Part shown: positions 18,090-25,937 of the stretch, piece after piece
Position numbering within the stretch: position 1 is the first letter of the stretch
How the letters are laid out: each line of letters starts with the position of its first letter
Assembly: GCA_031385445.1 (NCBI GenBank)
Contig: JANNBM010000056.1
Span: 186,001 to 250,000, forward strand
DNA from: CAIYZT01 sp031385445
GTDB lineage: Bacteria > Pseudomonadota > Alphaproteobacteria > Rhodobacterales > Rhodobacteraceae
Direction of reading: 5' to 3'
Length of the DNA stretch: 64,000 nt
Position numbers and translations under genes: made by a program
The notes under the pieces: model-generated
Databases searched by the model: none
What the model was told of the DNA's origin: nothing
Seen by the model: only the letters and a program-made list of their open reading frames with translations

Positions 18090-18152
18090 TCAATCCCTGC
18101 GGCACTTTGCACGCCCGATATCGTCGGCGCCGACGGTGACACAGCGGATCAT
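18090..18152 (-). pseudogene. Possible remnant of a VOC (glyoxalase/dioxygenase fold) family gene
   Basis: A 20-codon frame reads MIRCVTVGADDIGRAKCRRD and stops. Its first 16 residues look like the opening of VOC proteins (M-I-x-Y-V-T-V-G-x-x-D-I-x-R-A). Just beyond, a different frame of the same strand reads LNHVLPKQRG, similar to the next VOC element (FYdavLp-lG), which would fit a frameshift. Homology then fades toward the dciA start. The similarity is short and judged by eye. Confidence 0.3.
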
Positions 18153-18184
18153 GGGCGGCCCGCTTCACATGACTGCGGCGGCGG

Positions 18185-19669
18185 CTAAACCGCCATCGTC
18201 GCGGCAACGGCGCGGGTCCAGCGCGCATATTTCTGGTCGCGCTGGGCGGTTTGCATCTGCGGGGTAAAGCGGTGTTGCAGCGCCCAGGATTTCTGAAAAT
18301 CCGCAGGTTCGGGGCAGATCCCGGCCTGCAGCCCCGCCAGATAGGCCGCGCCCAAAGCGGTGGTTTCGGTGATCACCGGGCGGTCCACGGGCGCGCCCAG
18401 AATGTCGGATAAAAACTGCATCGCCCAATCGGAGGCGGTCATGCCGCCATCCACCCGCAGCACGCCCTCGGCCGCAACGCCCCAATCGGCGCGCATCGCC
18501 TCCAGCAGGTCACGCGTCTGATAGCCGACGCTTTCCAGCGCCGCCTTTGCCAGCTCTGCCGGGCCGGAGTTACGGTTCAGCCCGTAAATCGCCCCCCGGC
18601 AATCGGGCCGCCAATAGGGCGCGCCCAGCCCGGTAAAGGCGGGGACAAGGATCACATCCTGCGCCGGATCGGCGGCATCCGCGAGCGCCTGCGTTTCGCG
18701 CGCGTCGCGGATGATTTTCAGGCCATCCCGCAGCCATTGCACGACGGCTCCGGCGATAAAGATCGACCCTTCAAGCGCATAGGTCGGCTTGCCGTTCAGC
18801 TGATAGGCGATTGTCGTCAGCAGGCGGTTTTTCGACGGAACCATCTTGTCGCCGGTGTTCAGCAGGGCAAAACAGCCGGTGCCATAGGTGGATTTCATCA
18901 TGCCGGGTTGAAAGCAGGCTTGGCCCACGGTGGCGGCCTGTTGATCGCCCGCCACGCCAAGGATCGGGATTTCAACGCCGAACAGATCGGCGCGAGTCAC
19001 GCCGAAATGGGCGGAACTGTCGCGCACCTCTGGCAGCAGCTGCATCGGGATGTCCAGCAGGGCGCAGATGTCGGCGTCCCAATGGCCCTTTGCGATGTTG
19101 TACAGCAGCGTGCGGGCGGCGTTGGTGGCGTCGGTCACATGGCTGCGCCCGCCGGTCAGCTGCCAGATCAGATAAGTGTCAACGGTGCCAAAAGCCAACT
19201 CTCCGTGGGCTGCGCGGGCGCGGGCGCCGGGGATGGTATCGAGCAGCCATTTCAGTTTGGTGCCCGAGAAATAGGGATCCAGCAGCAGGCCGGTGCGGGC
19301 GGTGATCATCGGCTCGTTGCCAGCGTCTTTCAGCGCGGCGCAGGTGGCGGCGGTGCGGCGGTCTTGCCAGACGATGGCGTTGTGCAGCGGCTGGCCGGTG
19401 CTGCGGTCCCACAAAAGCGTGGTTTCGCGCTGATTAGTGATGCCGATGGCGGTGATGTCACGCGCGGTCAGGCCCGCGCGTTCAATCGCGGCGCGGGTGG
19501 TTGAGGCGACGGTGGCCCAAAGGTCGGCAGGATCATGTTCAACCCAGCCCGGCTGCGGATAGTGCTGCGGAAATTCGGCCTGCGCCGAGGCGATGACCGT
19601 CAGACCCGCATCAAACAGGATCGCCCGCGAAGAGGTGGTGCCTTGGTCGATGGCGAGGATATGGGTCAT
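18185..19669 (-). CDS. glpK: Glycerol kinase
   Basis: 494 residues, the usual GlpK length, phosphorylating glycerol to sn-glycerol 3-phosphate in the cytosol. Motifs: the phosphate loop AIDQGTTSSRAILFD, TNQRETTLLWDR, IVWQDRRT, the FGTVDTYLIWQLTGG segment, and GDQQAATVGQ in the second actin-like domain. The ATG at 19669 has a GGAGGCCAC site; the frame upstream of it is non-homologous. It is the last gene of the glycerol locus, after the terminator behind glpV, and probably has its own promoter or receives read-through. Confidence 0.96.
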   Translation of the reverse strand: MTHILAIDQGTTSSRAILFDAGLTVIASAQAEFPQHYPQPGWVEHDPADLWATVASTTRAAIERAGLTARDITAIGITNQRETTLLWDRSTGQPLHNAIVWQDRRTAATCAALKDAGNEPMITARTGLLLDPYFSGTKLKWLLDTIPGARARAAHGELAFGTVDTYLIWQLTGGRSHVTDATNAARTLLYNIAKGHWDADICALLDIPMQLLPEVRDSSAHFGVTRADLFGVEIPILGVAGDQQAATVGQACFQPGMMKSTYGTGCFALLNTGDKMVPSKNRLLTTIAYQLNGKPTYALEGSIFIAGAVVQWLRDGLKIIRDARETQALADAADPAQDVILVPAFTGLGAPYWRPDCRGAIYGLNRNSGPAELAKAALESVGYQTRDLLEAMRADWGVAAEGVLRVDGGMTASDWAMQFLSDILGAPVDRPVITETTALGAAYLAGLQAGICPEPADFQKSWALQHRFTPQMQTAQRDQKYARWTRAVAATMAV

Positions 19670-19828
19670 GTGGCCTCCGGGGTGGTCGTGTCTGGGCTTG
19701 GGCAATGTTTTCAGTCGAAATCAGGGTTCGTGCCCGATGATTTTACAGGCAGATCGGGGATTTGGGAAATGCTGTTTGATTTGCGACAGAGGTGCAAAGC
19801 AGGGATCGCCCGCCGTCGCCCTTGCCAT

Positions 19829-19861
19829 AAAAAAGGGGGGCGAGGTTTGCACCCCGCCCCC
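19829..19861 (-). terminator. Intrinsic terminator after glpV
   Basis: On the minus strand a GC stem (GGGGGCG paired with CGCCCCC, extended by two pairs after one mismatch) is followed directly by a run of six T residues, 18 bases after the glpV stop. It separates the glpD-glpSTPQUV operon from glpK. Confidence 0.8.
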
Positions 19862-19878
19862 ATTCACCGCAAATCAGA

Positions 19879-21600
19879 TCACTTCTGCCAGGATTTGATC
19901 AGCTCGTCATAGGCGATGGTCTCGCCCTGCGGCTTTTCGTTTTCCAGCTTGGCAACAGGGGCGCCCGGCTCGTCAAGCCAGAACTGCGGATCAACTTCTT
20001 CGTTCAGCTTTGGTCCGATATCGCCCTGAACGCCGGCTTTTTCGAGCCGGGCCAGAACTTTTTCCTGCTCGGCGCACAAAGCGTCAAGTGCCTCTTGCGG
20101 GGTTTTCTCGCCCGACATGGCATCGCCAATGTTCTGCCACCACAGCTGAGCGAGCTTGGGGTAGTCAGGAATATTGGTGCCGGTCGGCGACCATTGCGTG
20201 CGGGCGGGCGAGCGGTAGAACTCGATCAGGCCGCCCAGTTTCGGCGCGCGGTCGGTAAAGTGCTGCGCGTCGATGGTCGATTGACGGATGAAGGTCAGGC
20301 CAACATCAGACTTCTTCAGGTCAACCGTTTTGGACACGACGAACTGTGCATAGAGCCATGCGGCCTGTGCGCGGTCCACCGGGGTCGACTTCATCAAGGT
20401 CCACGAACCGGCGTCTTGATAGCCGATCTTCTGACCTTCCTGCCAATAGGCGCCGTGCGGCGAGGGAGCCATCCGCCACTTTGGCGTGCCGTCGTCGTTC
20501 ATCACGGGCGTTCCGGGGGCCACGGCAGAAGCCGTAAACACGGTATACCAGAACATCTGCTGGGCCACCGCGCCTTGTGCCGGAACGGGGCCGGCTTCGC
20601 CGAAGGTCATGCCAGCGGCCGTCGGAGGCGAGTACTTTTGCAGCCATTCGATGGCCTTGGTCACGGCGTAAACAGCAGCCGCATCGTTGGTTGCACCGCC
20701 ACGAGCCACACAAGAACCCACAGGTTGGGACTTCTCGTTCACCCGAACGCCCCATTCGTCAACCGGCAGGCCGTTGGGCTCGCCCACATCGCCCATACCG
20801 GCCATCGACATCCACGCATCGGTGTAACGCCAGCCGAGTGAGGGGTCTTTCTTGCCATAGTCCATGTTGCCGAACACGGAGGTTGGCCCGCCCATGTAAG
20901 ACATATCGCGCCCGGTAAAGAACGCCGCGATATCTTCGTAAGCCGACCAGTTGACCGGAACACCAAGCTCATAGCCATAGGCGGCCTTGAAATCGTCCTT
21001 GGTTTTCTGATCGTTGAACCAGTCGTAGCGGAACCAGTACAGGTTCGCGAACTGCTGGTCGGGCAGTTGGTACAGTTTGCCATCCGGGCCGGTGGTGAAC
21101 GACTTGCCGATAAAGTCATCGATATCAAGGCCGGGGTTGGTCACTGCCGCGCCTTCGCCTGCCATCCAGTCGGTCAGGTTGCGCGCCAGCTGATAGCGCC
21201 AGTGGGTGCCGATCAGATCGCTGTCGTTGATGTAGGCGTCATAGATGTTTTCGCCCGACTGCATTTGGGTTTGCAGCTTTTCGACAACATCGCCTTCGCC
21301 GATCAGATCATGCGTCACCTTGATGCCGGTGATCGCTTCGAACGCAGGGGCAAGCACTTTGGATTCGTATTCATGCGTGCCGATGGTTTCGGACACGACC
21401 TTGATTTCCATGCCCGCATAGGGCTTGGCCGCGTCGATGAACCATTGAAGCTCGGCTTCTTGTCCGGCGCGGTCGAGGGTCGACAGATCCCCGATTTCGG
21501 CATCAAGGAACGCTTTCGCGGCATCCATGTCGGCAAAGGCCGGCATGCCCGTGGCCATAAGCGCAAGCGCCATAGCTGTTGTAGTTCGACGAAATCTCAT
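19879..21600 (-). CDS. glpV: Glycerol ABC transporter substrate-binding protein GlpV
   Basis: 573-residue periplasmic binding protein with signal peptide (MRFRRTTTAMALALMATGMPAFA). It is unusually long for a sugar-type binding protein, as in the rhizobial GlpV described by Ding et al. for Rhizobium leguminosarum. Conserved-looking stretches are DAKAFLDAEIGDLSTL-like (DAAKAFLDAEIGDLSTL), GEGDVVEKLQTQMQSGENIYDAY (split) and TGTNIPDYPKLAQLWWQNIG. The ATG at 21600 has a GGGAGGATAAT site. A strong stem-loop lies 50-85 bases upstream, between glpU and glpV, which may raise glpV message stability. Confidence 0.93.
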   Translation of the reverse strand: MRFRRTTTAMALALMATGMPAFADMDAAKAFLDAEIGDLSTLDRAGQEAELQWFIDAAKPYAGMEIKVVSETIGTHEYESKVLAPAFEAITGIKVTHDLIGEGDVVEKLQTQMQSGENIYDAYINDSDLIGTHWRYQLARNLTDWMAGEGAAVTNPGLDIDDFIGKSFTTGPDGKLYQLPDQQFANLYWFRYDWFNDQKTKDDFKAAYGYELGVPVNWSAYEDIAAFFTGRDMSYMGGPTSVFGNMDYGKKDPSLGWRYTDAWMSMAGMGDVGEPNGLPVDEWGVRVNEKSQPVGSCVARGGATNDAAAVYAVTKAIEWLQKYSPPTAAGMTFGEAGPVPAQGAVAQQMFWYTVFTASAVAPGTPVMNDDGTPKWRMAPSPHGAYWQEGQKIGYQDAGSWTLMKSTPVDRAQAAWLYAQFVVSKTVDLKKSDVGLTFIRQSTIDAQHFTDRAPKLGGLIEFYRSPARTQWSPTGTNIPDYPKLAQLWWQNIGDAMSGEKTPQEALDALCAEQEKVLARLEKAGVQGDIGPKLNEEVDPQFWLDEPGAPVAKLENEKPQGETIAYDELIKSWQK

Positions 21601-21650
21601 TAGATTATCCTCCCAGAATGTTGAGACGTCAGAAGTTCTTTGGCATTCTT

Positions 21651-21685
21651 GCCGGGGGGCGGGGATTGCAGCCTCGCCCACCGGC
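21651..21685 (-). other. Stable intercistronic stem-loop upstream of glpV
   Basis: A 14-bp stem with two mismatches (plus-strand arms GCCGGGGGGCGGGG and CCTCGCCCACCGGC, 7-base loop) between glpU and glpV. No T-run follows on the minus strand, so it looks like an mRNA processing or stabilising element rather than a terminator. Confidence 0.55.
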
Positions 21686-21699
21686 TTCTTGGTCCTGAT

Positions 21700-22101
21700 T
21701 TAGACCCAGCGAAACACCGCCACGGCATAAAAAAGGCAAAGTATCAGCGCCCAAAGCAGCGGTGCGCCGAAGAAAAAGAGCCAGCCCAGATTGATAAAGG
21801 CAGAGCCCAAGAGGGTGATGAACAACCGGTCGCCGCGCGTGGTTTCAATGCGCAGCACGCCGCGGCGGGGCGTTTCGGGAAAACGGATGGCAAGCAAGGT
21901 GAACACGATCAGCAGGCTTGCGATGATGTAAAAGAACAGGGCAACGGGAAAGGTCCAGGCCATCCATCCGCCCGCGATCATCGGGTCGAACCACAGCATT
22001 CCGGTGTCATCGCGCGGCACGGCCCAGACGAGGAAGGCCAGAATGGCGGCCATGACGGCGGCAATGGACAGGTAAAGACTGGTATAGCGGTTTGCGGTCA
22101 T
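21700..22101 (-). CDS. glpU: GlpU, small membrane protein of the glycerol ABC transporter (DUF2160)
   Basis: 133 residues with about four hydrophobic segments (YLSIAAVMAAILAFLVWAV, WTFPVALFFYIIASLLIVF, FINLGWLFFFGAPLLWALIL). The position between glpQ and glpV matches GlpU of the rhizobial glpSTPQUV operon; its role in transport is not defined in the literature I know. ATG at 22101 overlaps the glpQ stop (ATGA), so I start there and not at the longer antisense-like frame from 22320. Confidence 0.85.
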   Translation of the reverse strand: MTANRYTSLYLSIAAVMAAILAFLVWAVPRDDTGMLWFDPMIAGGWMAWTFPVALFFYIIASLLIVFTLLAIRFPETPRRGVLRIETTRGDRLFITLLGSAFINLGWLFFFGAPLLWALILCLFYAVAVFRWV

Positions 22102-22907
22102 CACACCCTTCCCAGGGCAAAGCCCTTGGCGATGTAGTTGCGGACAAAGTAGATCACCAGCGCGCCGGGGATGATCGTCAGCACCCCCGCAGCCGCCAGA
22201 ACCCCCCAATCCATGCCCGAAGCGGACACGGTGCGGGTCATGGTCGAGGCGATGGATTTGGCGTTCACCGCCGTCAGCGTGCGCGACAAAAGCAGCTCCA
22301 CCCATGAGAACATAAAGCAAAAGAACGCGGCCACCCCGATGCCGCTGGCGATCAGCGGCATGAAGATGCGGGTGAAAAAGCGGCCAAAGGAATAGCCGTC
22401 GATATAGGCGGTTTCGTCAATTTCTTTCGGTACACCGCGCATGAAACCTTCAAGGATCCAGACCGCCAGCGGCACATTGAACAGGCAATGCGCCAGTGCC
22501 ACGGCGATATGGGTGTCGAACAGCCCGATGGAGCTGTACAGCTGAAAGAACGGCAGCGCGAACACGGCGGGCGGCGACATGCGGTTGGTCAGCAGCCAGA
22601 AGAACAGATGCTTGTCGCCCATAAAACTGTAGCGCGAAAACGCATAGGCGGCGGGCAGGGCGACGATCAGCGAGATGATGGTGTTCATCACCACATAGAT
22701 CATCGAATTGACATAGCCCATGTACCAAGACGGGTCGGTCAGGATCGTGACGTAGTTGCCAAAGGTCAGCGTTTGGGGAAACAGCGAGAAGGTCGAGGTG
22801 ATCTCGGTGTTGGTCTTCAGGCTCATGTTGATCAGCCAATAAATCGGGATCAGCACGAACAGCAGGTAGATCGTCATGGTGATGGCGGAGCCGCGATTTT
22901 TCATCAT
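22101..22907 (-). CDS. glpQ: Glycerol ABC transporter permease GlpQ
   Basis: 268-residue inner-membrane permease, MalG-like, with six predicted helices and the EAA-type coupling loop EIDETAYIDGYSFGRFFTRIFMP. Pairs with GlpP. It overlaps glpP by an ATGA-type junction (stop of glpP at 22904-22906, start at 22907) and glpU likewise. Not to be confused with the glycerophosphodiesterase that carries the same symbol in E. coli. Confidence 0.93.
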   Translation of the reverse strand: MMKNRGSAITMTIYLLFVLIPIYWLINMSLKTNTEITSTFSLFPQTLTFGNYVTILTDPSWYMGYVNSMIYVVMNTIISLIVALPAAYAFSRYSFMGDKHLFFWLLTNRMSPPAVFALPFFQLYSSIGLFDTHIAVALAHCLFNVPLAVWILEGFMRGVPKEIDETAYIDGYSFGRFFTRIFMPLIASGIGVAAFFCFMFSWVELLLSRTLTAVNAKSIASTMTRTVSASGMDWGVLAAAGVLTIIPGALVIYFVRNYIAKGFALGRV

Positions 22908-23776
22908 TTCGTCTCCTGCGCGTCAAGCGTCGTCATCACTGTGAAGAACACCCAAGACACCAGCAGGATCACAAGGAAGTACATGATCGAGAAGGCAGCG
23001 GCGGGGCCAAGGTCGAACTGGCCGACGGCCATTTTGACAAGGTCGATCGACAGGAACGTGGTGGAATTGCCAGGGCCGCCGCCGGTCAGAACGAAAGGCT
23101 CGGTATAAATCATGAAGCTGTCCATGAACCGCAGCAGCACGGCGATCAGAAGGACGCCCGACATTTTCGGCAGCTCGATATAGCGGAAGACAGACCAGCG
23201 GCTGGCCTGATCGATCTTGGCGGCCTGATAATAGGCTTGCGGGATCGACTGCAGACCGGCGTAGCACAGCAGCGACACCAGCGAGGTCCAGTGCCAGACA
23301 TCCATCACCACGATGGTGATCCAGGCATCCAAGGCGTCGTTGGTATAGTTGTAGTCAACGCCGATGGCGGCAAGGCCGTGGCCCAAAAGGCCAATGTCAA
23401 CCCGTGAGAAGATTTGCCAGATGGTGCCGACCACGTTGAACGGGATCAGCAGGGGCAGCGACATCAGCACAAGGCAGAAGCTGGCCCAGAAGCCCTTTTT
23501 CGGCATGTTGAGCGCCACGAAAATCCCCAAAGGCACCTCGATGGCAAGGATGATGGCGGAAAACAGCACTTGGCGGCCCAGCGCGTCGTGCATCCGGTCA
23601 GAGGTGATCATGTCTTCGAACCAGCCAAGGCCGTTCCAGAAGAAATCATTCGAGCCAAAGGTGTCGTTGACCGAATAATTCACCACGGTCATCAGCGGCA
23701 CCACGGCGGAAAACGCGACCAGCACCAGCACGGGCAGAATCAGGAACCAGGCTTTGTTGTTCTGGGTCTTTTCCAT
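22904..23776 (-). CDS. glpP: Glycerol ABC transporter permease GlpP
   Basis: 290-residue permease, MalF/UgpA-like, six helices, coupling loop SIPQAYYQAAKIDQASRWSVF with following RYIELPKMSG. Start at the ATG at 23776 (MEKTQNN), which overlaps the glpT stop (ATGA); the longer frame from 23995 is antisense-type sequence inside glpT. Forms the membrane channel with GlpQ. Confidence 0.93.
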   Translation of the reverse strand: MEKTQNNKAWFLILPVLVLVAFSAVVPLMTVVNYSVNDTFGSNDFFWNGLGWFEDMITSDRMHDALGRQVLFSAIILAIEVPLGIFVALNMPKKGFWASFCLVLMSLPLLIPFNVVGTIWQIFSRVDIGLLGHGLAAIGVDYNYTNDALDAWITIVVMDVWHWTSLVSLLCYAGLQSIPQAYYQAAKIDQASRWSVFRYIELPKMSGVLLIAVLLRFMDSFMIYTEPFVLTGGGPGNSTTFLSIDLVKMAVGQFDLGPAAAFSIMYFLVILLVSWVFFTVMTTLDAQETK

Positions 23777-24852
23777 CAGACGGCCCCCCCTTGGACGCGC
23801 CAATCGTCGGCGTAAACGTTGATGCGTTCGGGCGCAAAGCGGACAAAACCCTGATCGGCGCCAATCGCGGTCCCCTCGGCGGCGATGACATTGACACTTT
23901 GGCCGCCAACCTCGCCGCGAATGATGCGGTGCCGGCCCACGTCTTCGACGCGGCGAATGGTGATCGGCAAACCGCCCGAGGACGACAGCGTGCAATATTC
24001 CGGGCGAATGCCGATCTGGGTGCGCCCGGCAAGCGGCCCAAATGCCGTCGCCAAAGCCACCTCGGTGCCAAAAAGCTGCGCGCGGGTTCCGGTGATGGTG
24101 GCATCCAGCAGATTCATGCCGGGCGAGCCGATGAAATACCCCACAAAGGTATGCGCCGGGGTTTCAAACAACTCTTCGGGCGTGCCCATTTGCACGACGC
24201 GGCCGTCATACATCACCACGACCTTGTCGGCAAAGGTCAACGCCTCGGTCTGATCATGGGTGACGTAGATCATCGTATGGCCAAATTCGCGGTGCAGCTG
24301 TTTCAGCTGCGTGCGCAGTTCCCATTTCATATGCGGGTCGATCACGGTCAGCGGTTCATCAAACAGGATGGCGTTGACGTCTTCGCGCACCATGCCGCGG
24401 CCAAGGCTTATCTTTTGCTTGGCATCGGCGGTCAGCCCGCGCGCCTTGCGGTCCAGCGTTGCCTCCATCCCGATGGTATGGGCAATCGCTGCGACGCGCG
24501 CCTTGATGTAAGCGGGGTCCATACCCCGGTTGCGCAGCGGAAACGCCAGGTTTTCGCGCACGGTCATGGTGTCGTAAACCACCGGAAACTGAAACACCTG
24601 CGCGATGTTGCGCTGGGCGGTTTCGGCGTCGGTCACGTCGCGCTCGCCGAACAGCACCCGGCCTTGGCTGGGGCGCAAAAGGCCCGAGATGATGTTCAAG
24701 AGCGTGGTCTTGCCGCAGCCGGACGAGCCGAGAAGCGCATAGGCCCCGCCATCCTGCCAGACGTGATCCATCTCTTTCAGCGCATAATCAGCATCGCCAC
24801 TGGGCGCGGCGCTGTAGCTGTGGGCGAGGTTTTTAAGTGTGATCTGTGCCAT
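23776..24852 (-). CDS. glpT: Glycerol ABC transporter ATPase GlpT (degenerate signature motif)
   Basis: 358-residue ATPase with Walker A GSSGCGKT (42-49), Walker B ILFDEP (Asp165, Glu166) and the switch His199 in YVTHDQTEA, followed by a TOBE-type C-terminal domain. The ABC signature, normally LSGGQ, is replaced by LTADAKQ (140-146), and the D-loop is TVIDPH rather than SALD. It therefore provides a good ATP site but a poor signature to its partner. The GlpS subunit has the opposite set of defects. From memory, LTADAKQ-type signatures recur in this family, so this is not a sequencing error. Confidence 0.93.
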   Translation of the reverse strand: MAQITLKNLAHSYSAAPSGDADYALKEMDHVWQDGGAYALLGSSGCGKTTLLNIISGLLRPSQGRVLFGERDVTDAETAQRNIAQVFQFPVVYDTMTVRENLAFPLRNRGMDPAYIKARVAAIAHTIGMEATLDRKARGLTADAKQKISLGRGMVREDVNAILFDEPLTVIDPHMKWELRTQLKQLHREFGHTMIYVTHDQTEALTFADKVVVMYDGRVVQMGTPEELFETPAHTFVGYFIGSPGMNLLDATITGTRAQLFGTEVALATAFGPLAGRTQIGIRPEYCTLSSSGGLPITIRRVEDVGRHRIIRGEVGGQSVNVIAAEGTAIGADQGFVRFAPERINVYADDWRVQGGAV

Positions 24853-25928
24853 TATGCTGCCACCGAATAAGCGGCGGCTTGCGCCAAAAGCCCATCGCCA
24901 TCAAAGATATAGATATGCGCGGGGTTCAGCCAAAGGCTGATCTTGTCCCCCGCTTTCAGGGCTTGCACGCCGTGCACCATGGCAACCCAGCGGTCATCGC
25001 CGTGTTGAAGATGCACAAAGGTTTCCGAGCCGGTGATTTCACAAGCGATGGTGACGCAGGGAAGCTCAATCGCGTCGGCGGTCTGTTTGTGCAGAAACAG
25101 ATGGTTGGGGCGGAAACCGGCGGTATAGCTGCCATCGGGCAAGCTGGTGAAAGACTGGGCATTGGTATCGCCAAAGCGCAGCGTTTGCCCTTGCTTTGAA
25201 AAGCCAAGGAAATTCATCGGCGGATCGGAAAACACCCGCGCCGTGGTGGCATCGACCGGGTTGCGGTAAACCTGCGGCGTCGGGCCAAACTGGGTCACGC
25301 GGCCCTGCCACAGGGTCGCGGTATTGCCGCCGAGCAGCAGCGCTTCTTCGGGCTCGGTGGTGGCATAAACGAAAATTGCGCCGGATTTTTCGAAAATCCG
25401 CGGGATTTCGGCGCGAAGTTCCTCGCGCAGTTTATAATCAAGGTTGGCGAGCGGTTCATCCAGCAGCACAAGGCCGGCCTCCTTGACCAAAGCGCGGGCA
25501 AGAGCGCAGCGTTGTTGTTGGCCGCCCGAAAGCTCCAGCGGCTTGCGGGACAGCATGGGCGTCAGTTTCAGCATCTCCGCGGTTTCGCGCACCGCGCGGT
25601 CAATTTCGGCCGCCGATTTGCCGATCAGCCGCAGAGGCGAGGCAATGTTGTCATAAACGCTGATGCCGGGATAGTTGATGAACTGCTGGTACACCATCGC
25701 GACCTTGCGGTCTTGCACGCGCTGGCCGGTCACGTCACGGCCCTGCCACAGGATCTTGCCCGTGGTCGGCTGATCCAGCCCGGCCATCAGCCGCATCAGG
25801 CTGGTTTTACCCGACAGAGTCGGCCCCAGCAGCACGTTCATCGTGCCGTTTTCCAACGTCAGGTTGGTCGTCTGGATAAAGGGCTGCCCCTTGACCGCGC
25901 GCGAAACGGATTGAAGTTCAATCGACAT
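24852..25928 (-). CDS. glpS: Glycerol ABC transporter ATPase GlpS (switch histidine missing)
   Basis: 358-residue ATPase with Walker A GPTLSGKT (35-42), canonical signature LSGGQ (133-137) and Walker B VLLDEP (Asp157, Glu158). The switch region reads YATTEPEEA instead of the usual YVTHDQEEA, so the catalytic switch His is Thr191. It shares the TOBE-type C-terminal region of UgpC/MalK-like proteins. Its stop overlaps the glpT ATG by one base (TAATG). First transporter gene after glpD, nine bases away. Confidence 0.93.
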   Translation of the reverse strand: MSIELQSVSRAVKGQPFIQTTNLTLENGTMNVLLGPTLSGKTSLMRLMAGLDQPTTGKILWQGRDVTGQRVQDRKVAMVYQQFINYPGISVYDNIASPLRLIGKSAAEIDRAVRETAEMLKLTPMLSRKPLELSGGQQQRCALARALVKEAGLVLLDEPLANLDYKLREELRAEIPRIFEKSGAIFVYATTEPEEALLLGGNTATLWQGRVTQFGPTPQVYRNPVDATTARVFSDPPMNFLGFSKQGQTLRFGDTNAQSFTSLPDGSYTAGFRPNHLFLHKQTADAIELPCVTIACEITGSETFVHLQHGDDRWVAMVHGVQALKAGDKISLWLNPAHIYIFDGDGLLAQAAAYSVAA

Positions 25929-25937
25929 AGGTGTTCC

